A DNA stretch of 51,459 bases from Nocardia sp. (GTDB lineage: Bacteria; Actinomycetota; Actinomycetes; Mycobacteriales; Mycobacteriaceae), in assembly GCF_025465275.1 (NCBI RefSeq), contig NZ_JAODNK010000171.1, forward strand, positions 1 to 51,459, in the 5' to 3' direction. The notes beneath the pieces were generated by a model that saw only the letters and a list, made by a program, of their open reading frames with translations, searched no databases and had not been told where the DNA came from. Numbering within the stretch: the stretch's first letter is position 1; each line of letters opens with the position of its first letter. The position numbers were made by a program, and so were the translations under genes. Shown here one piece after another: positions 49,459-51,459 of this stretch.

Positions 49459-51216
49459 ATGACGGCTGAGCCACAGCGGGGGAGATCGTTCGGGGCGCGG
49501 GTTGCGGGGGTGCTGCGGGCTGCTGATCGGGCGGTGCGGCCGAACTATGCGGGGGTGGTGGTGGGGGCGATCTTTTTCGCTTGGTCGGTGTCGCCGTCGC
49601 TGCTGCCTCGGGAGTGGATTTTTCAGGGGCTGGTGAGCGGGATCAGCGCGGTGATCGGGTACGGGGTGGGGTGCGTGCTGGAGTGGATATTCAGTCGGTG
49701 GGTGCGGCCTCGGCTGCCGGAGTCGGTGAACAAATGGGCAGCGCTGTGGCAGCCCTCGGGCAGGACTCGTGAGATCACCAAGTTGGTGATCATGGCGGGC
49801 GCTGCGATCGGGGCGGCGGCCATTCTGGCGCGGTCGGCTCGCTGGCAGCGGGATCTGGAAGTGCTGATGGGGATGCAGCCGACGACCACGTCCAGCTATT
49901 TGCGGACCGAGGTGCTGGCGGCGGCGACCGTGGCGCTGGTGATCGGGGCGTATCGCGGGGTGCGGTGGTTGGTGCGGTGGGTTATTCGGGTGCTCAATAT
50001 CGACTGGCGGATTCCCCGGGCCATTGCCGCGCCTGGCGCCTTCGTGCTGGTGTTGGTGCTGGCCGTCCTGCTTTTCCAGGGCGTGCTGGCGAAAGCCTTC
50101 TTCTCCGTGGCGAATTCGGCATTCAGCGTGCGCAATGGCAATACCTCCGCGGCGGCGATCCAGCCGACCCTGCCCGAACGATCCGGCAGCCCACAGTCAT
50201 TGGCTCCCTGGAAGACGCTGGGATCGGAAGGGCGCTGGTTCGTCTCCTATGTGCCCACCGCCGAGCGGATCGCACAGGTGACGGGAAAGCCTGCGCGCGA
50301 ACCGATTCGCGCTTATGCCGGATTGGAATCCGCGCCGACGGCGGAGGATGTCGCGAATCTCGTGGTGCGCGAGCTCGATCGCACGCACGCCTGGGAGCGT
50401 CAGGTCGTGGTGGTGGTGACCACGACCGGCACCGGCTGGGTGGACTCGACCACGGCGGCGGCCATCGAGTACATGTACGGCGGCAACTCCGCCATTGCCG
50501 CCACGCAGTACTCGTATCTGCCGAGCGTGCTGTCGTTCCTGTCGGACAAGCAGAAGGCGGCCGATGCCGGGCGGTTGCTGGTGCACGCGGTGCACGAGCG
50601 CTGGGCCACGTTGCCGCCGGATCACCGGCCGAAACTGCTGGTGTACGGGGAGAGCCTCGGTTCGCAGGGATCGGAGGCGGCCTTCACCGGGCTCGATGAC
50701 ATTCGCACCCTGGTCGACGGGGTGCTGTGGGTCGGGCCGCCGAACTCGAATCGGCTCTGGAGCCAGCTCACCGAGCGCCGTGATCCGGGCACGCCCGAAA
50801 TCCTGCCGATCTACGCCGACGGTCTCATCGTCCGCTTCGCCGCCGACGCCGAGAATCTGAATCGTCCGGACCGGCAGTGGATTTCGCCCCGCGTCGTCTA
50901 TCTCCAGCATGCTTCCGACCCCATTGTCTGGTGGTCGCCGGATCTGCTGTTCAGCCAGCCGGACTGGCTGAAGGAACCGCGCGGCTCCGACGTCTCCAAA
51001 TCCATCCGCTGGTGGCCGATCGTCACCTTCTGGCAGGTGAGCGCCGATATGGCGCACGCCCAGAAGGTCCCCTCCGGTCACGGCCACCGCTACGGCACGC
51101 TCGTCCTCGACGGCTGGGTGGCGGTATCCCAGCCTGCAGACTGGAATCCCGACCTCACCGGCCGCATCCGCCAGGCCCTCGACCAAGACATCGACTGGGA
51201 GTACGCGCACAAATAG
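49459..51216 (+). CDS. Membrane-embedded alpha/beta-hydrolase (Abhydrolase_9)
   Basis: A 585-residue protein combining the Abhydrolase_9_N membrane region (four to five helices in about 25-215, including VVVGAIFFAWSVSPSLLP and LVLVLAVLLFQGVLAKAFF) and a C-terminal hydrolase domain with the nucleophile elbow YGESLGSQG and a late histidine in SGHGHRYG. Mycobacterial homologues are conserved membrane proteins of unknown substrate, probably lipids. Start is uncertain: ATG 49459 is used; GTG 49441 or ATG 49426 (with GGAGG abutting) would extend it by 6 or 11 residues. Confidence 0.88.
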   Translation: MTAEPQRGRSFGARVAGVLRAADRAVRPNYAGVVVGAIFFAWSVSPSLLPREWIFQGLVSGISAVIGYGVGCVLEWIFSRWVRPRLPESVNKWAALWQPSGRTREITKLVIMAGAAIGAAAILARSARWQRDLEVLMGMQPTTTSSYLRTEVLAAATVALVIGAYRGVRWLVRWVIRVLNIDWRIPRAIAAPGAFVLVLVLAVLLFQGVLAKAFFSVANSAFSVRNGNTSAAAIQPTLPERSGSPQSLAPWKTLGSEGRWFVSYVPTAERIAQVTGKPAREPIRAYAGLESAPTAEDVANLVVRELDRTHAWERQVVVVVTTTGTGWVDSTTAAAIEYMYGGNSAIAATQYSYLPSVLSFLSDKQKAADAGRLLVHAVHERWATLPPDHRPKLLVYGESLGSQGSEAAFTGLDDIRTLVDGVLWVGPPNSNRLWSQLTERRDPGTPEILPIYADGLIVRFAADAENLNRPDRQWISPRVVYLQHASDPIVWWSPDLLFSQPDWLKEPRGSDVSKSIRWWPIVTFWQVSADMAHAQKVPSGHGHRYGTLVLDGWVAVSQPADWNPDLTGRIRQALDQDIDWEYAHK

Positions 51217-51237
51217 TCCTTCGTACCCACTCCACCA

Positions 51238-51268
51238 GCCGCCCCCGCTGCTCGGCAGCGGGGGCGGC
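51238..51268 (+). terminator. Terminator of the membrane hydrolase
   Basis: A 13-bp perfect GC-rich stem (51238-51250 with 51256-51268), loop of five, 22 bases after the stop codon. No long T-run follows. Confidence 0.75.
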
Positions 51269-51345
51269 GTCTGTCCCTTCACCGGGATGAGATTCCGTTG
51301 ATCGGGACTTTTCCGGCCGCCGGGTGCTCTGGGCCATAGCGTCGG

Positions 51346-51363
51346 GTGCAGGAACCACTGCAC
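51346..51363. promoter_or_regulatory. Inverted repeat before the final gene
   Basis: GTGCAG (51346-51351) and CTGCAC (51358-51363) flank six bases and sit immediately before the ribosome binding site of the last gene. It could be an operator or a translation-control stem. It does not match the KstR consensus. Confidence 0.4.
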
Positions 51364-51380
51364 GAGGAGGAAACACCCGC

Positions 51381-51459
51381 ATGACGAACAAGGTGCTCGA
51401 TCAGGTTCGGGATCTGCTGCCCGCGATCCGGGAACGGGCGGTGCAGGCCGAAGAGCAGC
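51381..51459 (+). CDS. Flavin-dependent monooxygenase, HsaA-like, 5' part
   Basis: Only 26 codons are present (MTNKVLDQVRDLLPAIRERA and a few more), preceded by GAGGAGGA nine bases upstream of ATG 51381. The pattern of this N-terminal helix is typical of the acyl-CoA-dehydrogenase-fold flavin monooxygenases, and closest in my recognition to HsaA, the oxygenase that hydroxylates the secosteroid A ring in cholesterol breakdown. The rest lies outside the window, so the call is tentative. Confidence 0.5.
   Translation, partial: MTNKVLDQVRDLLPAIRERAVQAEEQ

Noticed and set aside
1..51459. CRISPR array, tRNA, rRNA, complete transposase or integrase gene
   Set aside because: Looked for regular direct-repeat arrays, tRNA-like T-arm motifs and transposase motifs; none seen.

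Overview
The window comes from a high-GC actinomycete, most likely Nocardia or a close mycolic-acid-producing relative. This rests on strong G/C third-position bias, frequent GTG starts, the rpmA-obgE-proB order, families common in Nocardia and its relatives (DUF4254, DUF5313, DUF4189, RqlH-type helicase, Abhydrolase_9) and several steroid-catabolism-like enzymes. Genes were called by reading the sequence only, so family names are recognition from motifs and not database hits.

Layout. 0-3 kb: housekeeping block (end of rpmA, obgE, proB). 3-6.3 kb: a membrane-anchored Hsp70-like fusion protein converging on proB, and a DUF4254 gene. 6.6-11.2 kb: an O-methyltransferase, then an NmrA-like/MFS/MarR operon with a divergent MarR regulator. 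11.3-15 kb: RecQ-like helicase with a phosphoribosyltransferase tail, and a TetR/metallo-hydrolase pair sharing a 44-bp palindrome. 15-19.5 kb: small membrane protein, RtcB RNA ligase, TetR/SnoaL-like pair, OhrR-like MarR with DUF5313, a secreted DUF4189 protein. 19.6-26.8 kb: two divergent operons of lipid/steroid-like oxidoreductases (HSL esterase, SDR, LLM flavin enzyme; SDR, KstD-like dehydrogenase, two SDRs). 27-29.6 kb: VapBC-like pair and a FadD3-like acyl-CoA ligase. 30-32.9 kb: a PPDK-like protein lacking the PEP barrel, overlapping a PtpB-like phosphatase. 33-35.5 kb: tryptophanyl-tRNA synthetase and a winged-helix protein. 35.6-43.4 kb: sugar locus (beta-propeller glycosidase, FucI-like isomerase, FGGY kinase, xylulokinase, zinc polyol dehydrogenase, GH172/DUF2961 protein). 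43.6-48.8 kb: secreted PtpB-like phosphatase downstream of a Rossmann-PEP-utiliser fusion, divergent from an FAD flavoprotein. 49-51.4 kb: DUF1801, Abhydrolase_9 membrane hydrolase, and the first codons of an HsaA-like flavin monooxygenase.

How the genes may work together. The sugar locus reads as a D-arabinose route: GH172 and propeller glycosidase release sugar, the FucI-like isomerase makes a ketopentose (D-ribulose if the substrate is D-arabinose), FGGY kinases phosphorylate it, and the dehydrogenase feeds polyols in. D-arabinan is the organism's own cell-wall polymer, so recycling or scavenging is plausible. The two oxidoreductase operons, FadD3-like ligase, flavoprotein and HsaA-like gene suggest steroid or terpenoid breakdown. 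Two phosphoenzyme-type proteins, each with a partial dikinase architecture and each followed by a PtpB-like phosphatase, form the most unusual recurring theme. A family of imperfect inverted repeats sits between genes at five places.
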